Made by a program: the position numbers and the translations under genes
The notes under the pieces: generated by a model
What the model was told of the DNA's origin: nothing
Databases searched by the model: none
What the model saw: the letters and a program-made list of their open reading frames with translations, nothing else
Shown here: piece after piece, positions 49,614 to 59,014 of the stretch
How the letters are laid out: each line of letters starts with the position of its first letter
Position numbering within the stretch: the first letter of the stretch is position 1
DNA from: Nocardiopsis sp. FR4
GTDB lineage: Bacteria > Actinomycetota > Actinomycetes > Streptosporangiales > Streptosporangiaceae
Length of the DNA stretch: 64,000 bases
Reading direction: 5' to 3'
NCBI RefSeq assembly: GCF_009830945.1
Contig: NZ_VWVV01000019.1
Span: forward strand, 1-64,000

Positions 49614-50354
49614 ATGAGCCACTCGCACCTCCCGCGCGGATCCTCCTTCTACGACCGCCCCCGGGTGGGAGAGCGCTACGCGCGGCGCCGCCACGGCGGC
49701 GTGCGCAGCCCCAACACCGTGATGGAGGAACCGGCCCTGTTGGGCGAGCTGGAGCCGGTCCAGGGACTGGAGGTGCTCGACCTGGGGTGCGGTGACGCCG
49801 ACCTGGGCCGGACCCTGTTGCGGGCGGGGTGCGGCGGCTACCTGGGAGTGGACGGCTCCGCGGCGATGGTGGAGCGGGCCCGCGACCTGCTGCGCGGCAC
49901 CGGCGGCGGTGTGGTGCGCGCGTACATGGAGGAGTTCGCCTCCGTGCCGGAGCGTTTCGACCTGGAGGTGTCCCGGACGGCCCTGCACTACGTGGAGGAC
50001 CTCACCGCCCTGCTGGGGTCGGTGCGCCGTTGGCTGCGCCCGGGCGGGCGCGTGGTGTTCACCGTCCCGCACCCGGTACTGACCTGCCATGACGCCTCCA
50101 CCGGCCGTCCCCGGCAGGACTGGGTGGTGGACGCCTACTTCGTTCCCGGGCCCCGCGAGCGGAAGTGGATGGGCGAAACGGTGACGTGGCACCACCGCAC
50201 CGTGGAGGACCACGTCCGGGCGCTGCACGCCGCCGGGTTCCGTCTCACGGCTCTGCGCGAGTGCGCTCCCGACCCCGAGGCGTTCGGCGGGGACGAGGAG
50301 GAGTACGAGCGGCGCCGCCGGGTGCCGCTCTTCCTGCTGCTCGCCGGGGACTGA
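49614..50354 (+). CDS. SAM-dependent methyltransferase
   Basis: A 246-residue class I methyltransferase. Motif I VLDLGCGDADLG (54-65), motif post-I LGVDGSAAMVE near 80, motif II-like FDLEVSRTALHYVEDL near 118 and WLRPGGRVVFTVPHP near 143 are clear. The N-terminal FYDRPRVGERYARRRHG is typical of the ubiquinone/SAM-methylase type-11 group. Substrate unknown. ATG at 49614, 11 nt after the potassium channel stop, so co-transcribed with it. Confidence 0.85.
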   Translation: MSHSHLPRGSSFYDRPRVGERYARRRHGGVRSPNTVMEEPALLGELEPVQGLEVLDLGCGDADLGRTLLRAGCGGYLGVDGSAAMVERARDLLRGTGGGVVRAYMEEFASVPERFDLEVSRTALHYVEDLTALLGSVRRWLRPGGRVVFTVPHPVLTCHDASTGRPRQDWVVDAYFVPGPRERKWMGETVTWHHRTVEDHVRALHAAGFRLTALRECAPDPEAFGGDEEEYERRRRVPLFLLLAGD

Positions 50355-50450
50355 CCGCCGTCGCGCGCTGGCCGCCCTCTTCGACGGGCTGCGACCGGTC
50401 GCCGGGTCCTGGGGCGGGGGCGCTCGGTGACGCCCGCGCCGGCCCCGGGG

Positions 50451-51227
50451 TCACGCCTGCCCGGGCGGGGTGAGGACGTCGGCTCCGCCGTCGGTGATGG
50501 CGATCGTGTGCTCGCTGTGCGCCGTCCGGCAGCCCGTCGCGCTGCGGAGCGTCCACCCGTCGGCGTCGGTGACGAGCTCGGCGGTGTCCGCCATGACCCA
50601 CGGCTCCAGGGCGAGCAGCATCCCCGGGCGCAGTCGGTACCCGCGACCGGGCCGTCCGGTGTTGGCGACGTGCGGCTCCTGGTGCATCGTGGAGCCGATG
50701 CCGTGGCCTCCGTACTCGGTGTTGATCTGGTACCCCGCCTGGCTGAGGACCGTGCCGATGGCGTGGGAGACGTCCCCGACGCGGGCTCCGGGCCGGGCCG
50801 CGGCGATGCCCGCGCTCAGCGCGCGCTCGGTCGCGTCGATCATCGCCACGCTCTCCGGGGGCCGTGCGCCGCCCACGAGGAAGCTGACGGCGGAGTCCGC
50901 GGCGACCCCTCCCAGGGAGACGGCGAGGTCGAGCGTCAGCAGGTCGCCGTCGGCGAGTGTGCGGTCGTGGGGGCGCCCGTGGAGCACGGCGTCGTTGACG
51001 GCCGTGCAGATGTGGTGGCCGAACGGCCCGCGGCCGAAGGGCGGCGCGTAGTCGACGTAGCAGGACTGCGCCCCGGCCTCGGTGATCATGTCCCGGGCCC
51101 ACCGGTCGATGTCCAGGAGGTTCGTGCCGACCGCGGCACGGCCCCTCAGCGTCTGCAGGATGTGCGCGACCAGGGCCCCCGTCTTCTTGGCGCGGGGCAG
51201 TGTGGCGGCGTCCAGGATCTCGATCAT
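50451..51227 (-). CDS. map: Type I methionine aminopeptidase (second-copy type)
   Basis: A 258-residue creatinase-fold metalloprotease that removes initiator methionine. Metal ligands are recognisable: Asp in LTLDLAV, Asp in AADSAVSF, His in YGGHGIG, Glu in LALEPWV, Glu in HSEHTIAIT, plus substrate His in GHHICTAVN. The FGHHIC and GCRTAHSEHT variants differ from the housekeeping enzyme next to infB/rpsM loci, so this is probably a second isozyme. ATG at 51227 follows GAGGAAGG by 6 nt. Single gene. Confidence 0.9.
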   Translation of the reverse strand: MIEILDAATLPRAKKTGALVAHILQTLRGRAAVGTNLLDIDRWARDMITEAGAQSCYVDYAPPFGRGPFGHHICTAVNDAVLHGRPHDRTLADGDLLTLDLAVSLGGVAADSAVSFLVGGARPPESVAMIDATERALSAGIAAARPGARVGDVSHAIGTVLSQAGYQINTEYGGHGIGSTMHQEPHVANTGRPGRGYRLRPGMLLALEPWVMADTAELVTDADGWTLRSATGCRTAHSEHTIAITDGGADVLTPPGQA

Positions 51228-51353
51228 GCGGCGCCTTCCTCAGGTTGCCAATAACTATACCGGCCATACTAGGCCGCCCCTGGGGTCGTCGGGCCCCGCC
51301 GCGTCGCCGCTGAGGCTTCCCGTGGGATCGAGGGCCGCCCGCCGGTCCGGTGC

Positions 51354-51731
51354 TCAGGCGACGGGTGTTCCCTGGTGGTGGTAGAGGCGCCACCGCCCGT
51401 CCGCGCCCAGGCGCCACAGCGAGCTGCGCAGGGCGCGGACGCCGTCCACCTCGGTGGCGTAGGCCAGGTGCACCAGCCCCGGGGCCGGCATCCGGCCCAC
51501 CATGTCGCGGACCCGCACGCGGGGGCCCTCCTGCGGCCCGGGCCCGTCCATGGTCGGCAGCGCGGCCAGGATCGACTCCCGGTCCCACCGGCGGCCCGAC
51601 TTGCCGATCTCGGTGAACTCGGGGTCCAACAGCTCCCCCGCGAGCCGGCGCGAGGCGCGCACCCGGGGGTCCAGCAGCCGCAGCTCCCCCTCGATCGCCT
51701 GGCGTACCGCCTCGTCCGCGTTCTGGGACAT
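51354..51731 (-). CDS. SnoaL-like/DUF4440 protein
   Basis: A 125-residue NTF2-fold protein with the DUF4440 pattern: helix EAVRQAIEGELRLLDPRVRAS, LLDPEFTEIGKSGRRWDRESILAAL and closing strands VRALRSSLWRLGADGRWRLYHHQGTPVA. Similar small proteins act as ketosteroid-isomerase-fold enzymes or stress proteins; no substrate can be inferred. ATG at 51731 with GGGAG upstream. Divergent from the 5'-nucleotidase gene. Confidence 0.78.
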   Translation of the reverse strand: MSQNADEAVRQAIEGELRLLDPRVRASRRLAGELLDPEFTEIGKSGRRWDRESILAALPTMDGPGPQEGPRVRVRDMVGRMPAPGLVHLAYATEVDGVRALRSSLWRLGADGRWRLYHHQGTPVA

Positions 51732-51862
51732 CCCCTTGCTCCCTGTCTGGTCTCGTCCGAAGAGAGTGCACCGATTGTTAACGTGTGCCCGGTTCCGGTC
51801 CCCCCGGTGCCTCACTAGCCTGTGGGGGTTTCGTCCACCCCCGCATCCCCTAGGAGACACCT

Positions 51863-53662
51863 ATGGCGAAGGACCACGGCCTCTCCCGGCGCGGCGTCCT
51901 CGGCGGGCTGAGCGCCGCGAGCGCCCTCGCCCTGGCGGGCTGGCCCGGCACGGCCGCCGCCTCTTCCTCCCGCGACGCCCTCATCACCGTCATGGGCACG
52001 TCCGACCTGCACGGATACTGCCTGAACTGGGACTACTTCAAGAACGCCGAGTACCAGGACTCCCAGGGCAACCACATCGGCATCGCCAAGGCCGCCAGCC
52101 TCATCAAGCAGGTCCGCGCCGAGCGCGGCGCCAACAACACCCTGCTCTTCGACTCCGGCGACACCATCCAGGGCGCCCCGCTGGCCACCTACTACAACAC
52201 CGTCGAGCCCATCACCGAGACCGGGCAGACCCACCCGATGGCGCGGGCGATGAACGCCGTCGGATACGACGCCGTGGCCCTGGGCAACCACGAGTTCAAC
52301 TACGGCACGGAACTCCTGGACACCTGGATCGACCAGATGGACGCCCCCGTCCTGGCCGCCAACGCCGTCCACCACGGCACCGACGACCCCGCCTACCGCC
52401 CCTACGTGCTCAAGCGCATGCGGGTGGACTGCGGTGACAAGCGCGGCACCCAGCCCCTGGTGGTCGGCGTGCTGGGGCTGACCAACCCCGGGTCCATCAT
52501 CTGGGACCGCCACCACGTCGAGGGCAGGCTGGAGTTCCGCGACCTGGTGGAGACCGCACGCCGCTGGGTGCCGATCATGCGCCGCAAGGGCGCCGACCTG
52601 GTCATCGTCAGCGCCCACTCCGGCGACAGCGGCACCTCCTCCTACGGCGACGACATCCCGGTGGAGAACGCCTCGGCCACGGTCGCCGAGGAGGTGCCCG
52701 GCATCGACGCGATCCTGTTCGGGCACTCCCACCGCGAGGTCCCCGAGCGCTTCGTCACCAACAAGGTCACCGGTGAGCAGGTCCTGATGACCATGCCCTC
52801 CTACTGGGGGCGGCGGCTGTCGGTCATGGACCTGGCGCTGCGCCGGGAGAGGGGCCGCTGGCGGGTCGTCTCCAAGAGCGCGGTCACCCTCAACAGCAAC
52901 ACCGTGGAGGAGGACCCCGAGATCGTGGAGGTCATCGCCGACCAGCACGCCACGACGGTGGAGTACGTCAACCAGGTGGTGGCGACCTCGGTGGAGGAGC
53001 TGAGCGCGGCCGAGGCCTGCTGGCGCGACACCGCGATCCTGGACTACATCCAGCACGTGCAGATCCAGACGGTCAAGGCGGCGCTGCGGGGCACCGCCGA
53101 GGCGGACCTGCCGGTGCTGTCGATCGCGGCTCCGTTCAGCCGCTCGGCGGTCTTCCCCGCCGGGGAGGTCTCGGTCCGCGACATCGCAGGGCTCTACATC
53201 TACGACAACACGCTGCTGGCCAGCGTGCTCACCGGAGCCCAGCTGCGCGAGTACCTGGAGTACAGCGCGCGCTACTTCCACCAGGTGCCCGCCACGGGCG
53301 CGGTGGCCCCGGCCGACCTGACCAACGCCAACGGCACCCCCGACTACAACTTCGACCAGGTCGCGGGCCTGGAGTACGACATCGACGTGTCCCGGCCGGT
53401 CGGCGAGCGGATCTCCTCGCTGCGCCACGGGGGCGGTGAGGTCGCCGACGACCAGCGGTTCGTGCTCGCGGTGAACAACTACCGCCAGTCGGGCGGCGGC
53501 GGGTTCCCGCACATCACCGGCGCCCCGGTGGTCTACAACGAGCAGGTCGAGGTCCGCCAGGCGCTGATCAACCACGCCACGGCCACCGGCACCATCGACC
53601 CGGCCGACTTCCACGTCGTCAACTGGCGCCTGGTCCGCGGCGGCGAGCCCGTCTTCGAGTAG
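51863..53662 (+). CDS. 5'-nucleotidase/metallophosphatase, Tat-exported
   Basis: A 599-residue two-domain enzyme. A twin-arginine signal (S8-R-R-G-V-L, AAAS cleavage region) precedes the metallophosphatase domain (TSDLHGY, SGDTIQG, GNHEFNYG, VSAHSGDSG, GHSHREV) and the C-terminal nucleotide-binding domain (about 350-599; DNTLLASVLTGAQLREYLE, NYRQSGGGGFP). Reaction: release of phosphate from nucleoside 5'-monophosphates or 2',3'-cyclic nucleotides outside the cell. ATG follows AGGAGA. Ended by a 15-bp hairpin. Confidence 0.9.
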   Translation: MAKDHGLSRRGVLGGLSAASALALAGWPGTAAASSSRDALITVMGTSDLHGYCLNWDYFKNAEYQDSQGNHIGIAKAASLIKQVRAERGANNTLLFDSGDTIQGAPLATYYNTVEPITETGQTHPMARAMNAVGYDAVALGNHEFNYGTELLDTWIDQMDAPVLAANAVHHGTDDPAYRPYVLKRMRVDCGDKRGTQPLVVGVLGLTNPGSIIWDRHHVEGRLEFRDLVETARRWVPIMRRKGADLVIVSAHSGDSGTSSYGDDIPVENASATVAEEVPGIDAILFGHSHREVPERFVTNKVTGEQVLMTMPSYWGRRLSVMDLALRRERGRWRVVSKSAVTLNSNTVEEDPEIVEVIADQHATTVEYVNQVVATSVEELSAAEACWRDTAILDYIQHVQIQTVKAALRGTAEADLPVLSIAAPFSRSAVFPAGEVSVRDIAGLYIYDNTLLASVLTGAQLREYLEYSARYFHQVPATGAVAPADLTNANGTPDYNFDQVAGLEYDIDVSRPVGERISSLRHGGGEVADDQRFVLAVNNYRQSGGGGFPHITGAPVVYNEQVEVRQALINHATATGTIDPADFHVVNWRLVRGGEPVFE

Positions 53663-54014
53663 GAACCAGCGGTGCGACGGCCCCGTTCCCGGCCCCTCCG
53701 GTGCCGGGAACGGGGCCCCGCTGGCGCGCACCCCAGCGGGTCGTCGGGGGCCGCAGGTGGTCCAGGTCCCCCTCCGCGACCGGGTAGGGCCGCTCGGCGG
53801 GCAGCAGCCGGGCCGCCGCGTCGGTGTCGCCCGCCCGGACCGGGGCGTGTACCCGGCGGGCCAGGGGCGTGACGTCGGTGACGGAGACGATCCACGTGTC
53901 GGGGAAGCGCCCGTCCCGGGCCGCGGGCAGCCCGAGGGCGGGGGCGTAGGCCTGGTAGACGGTGACCGCGGTGTCGGTGTAGCGCGCGCGGATCTGGTGG
54001 CGGGGGAGGTCCAT
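53619..54014 (-). pseudogene. DUF4291 protein with its central part deleted
   Basis: The first 38 codons (HQIRARYTDTAVTVYQAYAP, AARDGRFP) match the start of DUF4291 and codon 39 onward (DTWIVSVTDVTPLARRVHA, AARLLPAERPYPV) matches its end. The middle, from memory about 110-130 residues including the conserved RMTWIKPSFLWMM region, is missing; the join at 53900 is in frame. The normal stop is also lost and the frame reads through the terminator of the convergent 5'-nucleotidase gene. Confidence 0.75.
53679..53717 (+). terminator. Terminator of the 5'-nucleotidase gene, 15-bp stem
   Basis: GGCCCCGTTCCCGGC (53679-53693) pairs perfectly with 53703-53717; 9-nt loop. It starts 16 nt after the 5'-nucleotidase stop. 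Confidence 0.75.
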
Positions 54015-54074
54015 GGGGCCCAGCGTGGTGGCCCCGCCCCGGGCACGGCAAACGGTTTTTCCCGCCGTCGGCCC

Positions 54075-56081
54075 TCAGCGGCCCCGGGCGGGGACGGCGG
54101 CCTTGAGCAGCATCTCCTCGTACTCCTCCTCGGGGTCGGAGTCCAGGACGACGGCGCCGCCCGCGCCGATGGTCAGCTCGCCGTCGGCCAGCACGGCCGT
54201 GCGGATGACGATGTTGAGGTCGGCCGTGCCGGAGGAGGACACATAGCCCAGCGCCCCGGAGTAGACGCCGCGCGCCGAGGACTCCAGCCGGTCCAGGATC
54301 CGCATGGTGCGCTCCTTGGGGGCGCCGGTCATCGAACCGCCGGGGAAGCAGGCGCGAACCGCCGCCAGGGCCGACACCTCCGGGCGCAGGCGGCCGCGCA
54401 CGGTGGAGACCAGCTGGTGCACGGTGGCGTAGGACTCGGTGTACATGAACGCGGGCACCTCGACGCTGCCGACCTCGCACACCCGGCCCAGGTCGTTGCG
54501 GAGCAGGTCCACGATCATGAGGTTCTCTGCGCGGGTCTTGGCACCGGTGCGCAGCTCCTCGGCCGCGCGCGCGTCGGCGGCCGGGTCGGGGCGGCGCGGC
54601 GCGGTCCCCTTGATGGGGCGGCTCTCGGCCGTGCGGTCGGCGGCCACGCGCAGGAACCGCTCGGGTGAGGCGCTGAGCACGCTCATCGGGCCCAGGCGTA
54701 GCAGGGCGGCGTAGGGCGCGGGGCTGGCGGCGCGCATCCGACGGTAGGTGTCCAGGTCAGAGCCGGTGTGGGGCAGGCGCAGGCGGTTGGTCAGGCAGAT
54801 CTCGTAGCTCTCCCCCGCCGTGAGCTGGGCCAGGCACTCCTTGACGTCGTCGACATAGCCCTCGTGCCCGCGTTCCAGGGCGCGGGCCAGGTCGGCGGCG
54901 GGCGCGGCGGGGGCGGGCGGGTCCAGGGGGGCCAGGTCGGCGAGGGCGCCCGCGGTGCGCTCCAGCCAGGCGTCGCCGTCGGAGTCCTCGTCGGCGCACA
55001 CCGCGTAGGTGCGCCCCTGGTGGTGGTCCACGGCCACGAAGCGGTCGCAGCGCAGCCACACGGCGTCGGGGTGGGGCGAGGTGTGGGCCCGGTCGGCGCC
55101 GCAGTCGGCCTTGAGCTCGTAGCCGAGGTAGCCGACGTAGCCGCCGTTGAAGTCGAAGGGCAGTCCGGAGGGCGCGGGGCGGGGGACCCGGCGGTCCAGG
55201 GCGTCGAAGACGCTGCCCGGCTCGGTGCTCTCGGTGCCGTCCGCGGCGCGGACGCGGACGGCACCGCCGACCCGGTAGGTGAGGATCTCGCCGGTGGCGG
55301 CGCCGAGGAAGGAGAAGCGGGCGGGCCCCTCGGGGCGGGAGCTGTCCAGCCAGAACGCGTACTCGGCCCCGCCGTACAGACGGGCGAAGGCGGCCTCGGT
55401 GTCCACCGCCACCGGTAGGACGCGGGTGCGCGGTCGGGGGGTGCGCGCGGCGGGCGGGGCGGGCTCGCGTACGGGGCCCGCGGTCGCGGTCGGCGTGCCG
55501 GAGCGGTCCCGGGCCAGGTCCAGGAAGGCGGTGACCAGTTCGGCGCCGTACTCGCTGGCCACCGACTCGGGGTGGAACTGCACGCCCCACCGGGGCAGGT
55601 CGCGGTGTTCCAGGCCCATGACGACGCCGTCCTCGGCCCAGGCGGTCGCCCTCAGCGGCGCGGGCAGGGGTTCGGGGACGGCCAGGGAGTGGTAGCGCAC
55701 GGCGGTGAAGTCCTGGGGCAGGCCCCGGAACAGGCCCGTGCCGGTGTGCCGGATCCGGGTCAGGTGGCCGTGGCGCGGCTGGGGGGCGGAGAGCACGTCC
55801 GCGCCCGCCAGGTGGGCGATGGCCTGGTGTCCCAGGCACACCCCCAGGACGGGCAGGCGGGTGCGGTCCAGGAGTTCGGGGAGGCGGCCCAGGTCGCGCG
55901 GGTTCTGGGGACGGCCCGGGCCGGGCGAGACGACCACGGCCCCGATCCCGGCGGGGTCGAGGGTGTCCCAGTCGGGGTCGTCGTGGGTGAGCACCACGGG
56001 GGGCTGGCCGTGGACGCGCGCCAGGAGTTGGAAGAGGTTGTATGTATACGAATCGTGGTTGTCCACGAGGAGGACGCGCAT
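54075..56081 (-). CDS. pabAB: Fused aminodeoxychorismate synthase (PabA-PabB)
   Basis: A 668-residue bifunctional enzyme. Residues 1-190 are a class I glutamine amidotransferase with Cys82 (GVCLGHQ), His170 and Glu172 (FHPES); residues 220-668 are the chorismate-binding PabB half (PIKGTAPRR, EELRTGAKTRAENLMIVDLLRNDLGRV, GSMTGAPKERTM). It converts chorismate plus glutamine to 4-amino-4-deoxychorismate, the precursor of p-aminobenzoate for folate or aromatic polyketide starters. The PIKGT lysine is the mark of PabB rather than TrpE. No pabC lyase is adjacent. ATG at 56081 follows AAAGGGGTGG. Confidence 0.9.
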   Translation of the reverse strand: MRVLLVDNHDSYTYNLFQLLARVHGQPPVVLTHDDPDWDTLDPAGIGAVVVSPGPGRPQNPRDLGRLPELLDRTRLPVLGVCLGHQAIAHLAGADVLSAPQPRHGHLTRIRHTGTGLFRGLPQDFTAVRYHSLAVPEPLPAPLRATAWAEDGVVMGLEHRDLPRWGVQFHPESVASEYGAELVTAFLDLARDRSGTPTATAGPVREPAPPAARTPRPRTRVLPVAVDTEAAFARLYGGAEYAFWLDSSRPEGPARFSFLGAATGEILTYRVGGAVRVRAADGTESTEPGSVFDALDRRVPRPAPSGLPFDFNGGYVGYLGYELKADCGADRAHTSPHPDAVWLRCDRFVAVDHHQGRTYAVCADEDSDGDAWLERTAGALADLAPLDPPAPAAPAADLARALERGHEGYVDDVKECLAQLTAGESYEICLTNRLRLPHTGSDLDTYRRMRAASPAPYAALLRLGPMSVLSASPERFLRVAADRTAESRPIKGTAPRRPDPAADARAAEELRTGAKTRAENLMIVDLLRNDLGRVCEVGSVEVPAFMYTESYATVHQLVSTVRGRLRPEVSALAAVRACFPGGSMTGAPKERTMRILDRLESSARGVYSGALGYVSSSGTADLNIVIRTAVLADGELTIGAGGAVVLDSDPEEEYEEMLLKAAVPARGR

Positions 56082-56229
56082 TCCACCCCTTTCGTCCGGA
56101 TCGCGACACTCCAGGTTACGGCGATTCCGGGCGGGGTGTTCGTCCACAGGTGCGAAGAATCCTGGAGAAGGGCTCCCGTTGCGGGTACACAGGGGAGTAG
56201 GAAGAGCGGTCCCCCACTAGGAGCGCGAA

Positions 56230-56466
56230 ATGGGCTACGTGATGGCCACGGTCATGATCCTCATCATGGTGTCGCTGGGAGTCTTCGTCGTCGTCACGAT
56301 CGCGTCCGTGGGCGGCGCGGTCCGCAGCGAGCGCCAGCGCTCCGCCACCGACTCCCCCGAGCGGCGGGGCGTGGACGCGGCGCAGGAGGAGCTGCGGATC
56401 AGATACGCGCGCGGCGAGATCGACCGTGAGGAGTTCCTCCAGCGCAAGATCGACCTGGAACCCTGA
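56230..56466 (+). CDS. SHOCT-domain membrane protein
   Basis: A 78-residue protein: one membrane helix (residues 5-30) followed by a charged linker and a C-terminal SHOCT motif (EELRIRYARGEIDREEFLQRK), a short oligomerisation domain seen at protein C-termini. Function unknown. ATG follows TAGGAG. Divergent from pabAB across 148 nt. Confidence 0.85.
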   Translation: MGYVMATVMILIMVSLGVFVVVTIASVGGAVRSERQRSATDSPERRGVDAAQEELRIRYARGEIDREEFLQRKIDLEP

Positions 56467-56661
56467 GGTCCCGGCCGTCCCCACCGCGGCTGAGCACCAG
56501 GTCAACGCCGCGGTCCGCCCGGCGGCCCCGGGAAGTGAGCGAAGAACTCCTCAGAGCCTGACGCCCCGGGTACGCCCAAGGCGTGGGGCGCCTACGGGCG
56601 GCCCGCACCGCGGTGCCTAGGGTGGGAGCCCCAGCGGGCCCTGAACAGAAGGCGGGTGGCG

Positions 56662-57201
56662 ATGGCCCCGGTCGTGGAGTCGGTCAGCAGCAGCGGCGAG
56701 CACACCTTCAGCAAACCCGCGCGGTCGCGGATCCGCCTGTTGGCCGGGCTGGGGGTGGAGGGGGACGCCCACCAGGGCCGGACGGTCAAGCACCGCTCGC
56801 GCGTGGCGGTCGATCCCAGCCAGCCCAACCTGCGCCAGGTGCACCTGATCCACGCCGAACTGCTGGAGGAGGTGGCGCTGGCCGGGTTCTCGGTGCGGCC
56901 GGGGCAGATGGGTGAGAACATCACCACGCGCGGACTGGACCTGTTGGGGTTGTCCCGTGGCACCGTGTTGGGTTTCGGCCAGGCACGCGTGGAGGTCACC
57001 GGGCTGCGCAATCCCTGCGCGCAGATCGACGGGTTCTCCCCGGGGCTGCTCAAGCAGACGGTGTACCGCGACGGGGAGGGCGCGTTGGTGCGGCGGGCCG
57101 GGATCATGGGCGTCGTGCTGGAGGGCGGTGTCGTCGAGCCCGGGATGACGGTCGGTGTGTACGAGCCGGAAGGGCCGCACGTGCCCCTGGAGAAGGTCTG
57201 A
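56662..57201 (+). CDS. MOSC-domain protein
   Basis: A 179-residue MOSC (molybdenum cofactor sulfurase C-terminal) protein. The domain spans residues 20-170: LAGLGVEGDAHQGRTVKH, RQVHLIHAELLEEV, RPGQMGENITTRGLDLLGL, and the conserved Cys in TGLRNPCAQIDGF. Related proteins (YiiM) bind and transfer sulfur or reduce N-hydroxylated bases with molybdopterin. ATG at 56662 is preferred to GTG at 56656 from ribosome-site spacing. Single gene with a hairpin terminator. Confidence 0.87.
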   Translation: MAPVVESVSSSGEHTFSKPARSRIRLLAGLGVEGDAHQGRTVKHRSRVAVDPSQPNLRQVHLIHAELLEEVALAGFSVRPGQMGENITTRGLDLLGLSRGTVLGFGQARVEVTGLRNPCAQIDGFSPGLLKQTVYRDGEGALVRRAGIMGVVLEGGVVEPGMTVGVYEPEGPHVPLEKV

Positions 57202-57234
57202 TCCCACCGGGTCGGCGGCGCACGCGGGAACGAC

Positions 57235-57270
57235 GGCGGCCGCACACGGCCCCTGCCGTGTGCGGCCGCC
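57235..57270. terminator. Bidirectional terminator, 16-bp perfect stem
   Basis: GGCGGCCGCACACGGC (57235-57250) pairs perfectly with 57255-57270; loop CCCT. It lies between the MOSC stop and the end of the convergent sugar transporter and has the same CGGC-CCCT-GCCG apex as the terminator at 40116. Confidence 0.8.
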
Positions 57271-57345
57271 GGAGCGCGCCCCCTATTTGCCCCCAGGAGC
57301 TCGCAATGCGGGCCCCTGGGGAGTGAGAAAGCGGCGCTGGGCTGG

Positions 57346-58773
57346 CTACCCCTGCATCTCCTCCAGGGTCTTGCCCTTGGTCTCCCTGACGAAGCGCCAC
57401 ACGAAGAAGAAGGACAGTAGCGCGAAGAACGCGTACAGCACGTAGGTGCCGCTCAGGCTCCAGTCCCGCAGGCTCGGGAAGCTCACCGTGATCAGCCAGT
57501 TGGTCAGCCACTGGGTCGCGGTGGCCACGGCCATCGCGGCGGCGCGGATGCGCAGCGGGAACATCTCCCCCAGCAGCACCCACACGACCACACCCCAGGA
57601 CAGGGCGAAGAAGAGCACGAACAGGCTGGCCGCGGTCAGCGCCACCGCGCCCCACACGAAGGGCAGCGACACCTCCTCGCCCTGGACCACCGCGTGGCTG
57701 AAGGCATAGGAGGCCAGTGCCAGCGCCACCGTCATTCCCGCCGAGCCCACCAGCAGCAGTGGCTTGCGGCCCACCCGGTCCACCAGCAGGATCGCCACGA
57801 ACGTACCCACGATGTTGACGATGGAGGTGAACAGGCTCAGCAGCAGCGAGTCGGACTCGGCCACGCCCACCGACTGCCACAGCGAACTGGAGTAGTAGAA
57901 GATGACGTTGATCCCGACCAGCTGCTGGAACGCCGAGATGGCCATACCGATCCACACGATCGGCAGCAGGCCGTAGCGCCCGGTCAGGTCGCTCAGCTTG
58001 GGCCGCATCTCCGTGCCCAGCGCCTCACGGATCTCCCCGATGCGGTGGTCCACCCGCTCGGTGCTGCCGCCCTCCACCTCGGCCAGGATGCGGCGGGCCC
58101 GGGCCATCTGCCCCACGCGTACCAGGTAGCGGGGGGACTCGGGGATGAGCAGGCTCAGCCCCACGTAGAGCAGGGCGGGCAGGACCTCCACGCCCAGCAT
58201 CCACTGCCAGGCCTGGATCGGTCCCAGCTGGTTGCTGGCGCTGCCGTCGGCGATCTGGGCGATGCCGTAGTTGACCAGCTGGGAGGTGGCGATGCCCAGC
58301 ACGATCGCGAGCTGTTGCAGCGAGGCCAGGCGGCCCCGGTAGGAGGCCGGGGAGACCTCGGCGATGTAGGTGGGGGCGATCACCGAGGCCAGGCCGATGG
58401 CCGCACCGCCCAGGACCCGCCACAGGGTCAGGTCCCACACCGAGAAGGGCAGGGCCGACCCGATGGCGCTGAGGGCGAAGAGGAAACCGGCGATCTGCAT
58501 GACCCGGATGCGGCCGAGCCGGTCGGCCAGGGTGCCCGCGGTCGCGGCACCCACCACGCAGCCCAGGAGCGCGGAGGCGACGATGAAGCCGAGCGTGGCC
58601 GGACCCACCTCGAACCGCTCCCGGATGGCCGGTACCGCACCGTTGATGACGGCGCTGTCGTAACCGAAGAGGAAGCCCCCCATCGCCGCGGCCATGGCGA
58701 TCATGGTCACGTGGACGATGTTGGCTTCCCCCTCGGGGGCCTGTCCGACCCCGAACTGTCTGGCTCCGCTCAC
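57346..58773 (-). CDS. Sugar porter (MFS, XylE/GLUT-like)
   Basis: A 475-residue major facilitator of the sugar porter family with twelve helices. Signatures: FLFGYDSAVINGA near residue 34, GRLASLQQLAIVLGI after helix 4, PESPRYLV between helices 6 and 7, QQLVGINVIFYYSS in helix 7, DRVGRK, and the tail RETKGKTLEEMQG. It imports a hexose or pentose with protons. GTG at 58773 is chosen because GGAAGGAAG is 5 nt upstream; a GTG at 58809 lacks a site. The 241-nt upstream gap has two GACAAAA direct repeats (58844, 58860) that could be promoter elements. Confidence 0.9.
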   Translation of the reverse strand: MSGARQFGVGQAPEGEANIVHVTMIAMAAAMGGFLFGYDSAVINGAVPAIRERFEVGPATLGFIVASALLGCVVGAATAGTLADRLGRIRVMQIAGFLFALSAIGSALPFSVWDLTLWRVLGGAAIGLASVIAPTYIAEVSPASYRGRLASLQQLAIVLGIATSQLVNYGIAQIADGSASNQLGPIQAWQWMLGVEVLPALLYVGLSLLIPESPRYLVRVGQMARARRILAEVEGGSTERVDHRIGEIREALGTEMRPKLSDLTGRYGLLPIVWIGMAISAFQQLVGINVIFYYSSSLWQSVGVAESDSLLLSLFTSIVNIVGTFVAILLVDRVGRKPLLLVGSAGMTVALALASYAFSHAVVQGEEVSLPFVWGAVALTAASLFVLFFALSWGVVVWVLLGEMFPLRIRAAAMAVATATQWLTNWLITVSFPSLRDWSLSGTYVLYAFFALLSFFFVWRFVRETKGKTLEEMQG

Positions 58774-59014
58774 ATCCGCTTCCTTCCCCCGTATACAGTC
58801 GTCGCTCACTTAGCGTGAAACACGTCAAAGGGGCATGCTCGCAGACAAAACGCCCAAAGGACAAAAGATGTCCACTGCTTGGTGTAGACCACGTGCACTC
58901 CCCCGCCGTGGGGAACCGTCCCGGTGCCCACGCCGTACCGCTGCCCGACCCGCGCGCCCGCACACGTACCATCGGGGCGAGCCCGCGACGGTCCACGACG
59001 GAAAGGGTGCACCC

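Noticed and set aside
58844..58866. GACAAAA direct repeats upstream of the sugar porter as an operator
   Set aside because: Only 7 bp, AT-rich and in a promoter-like region; could be chance or core promoter. Not strong enough to list.
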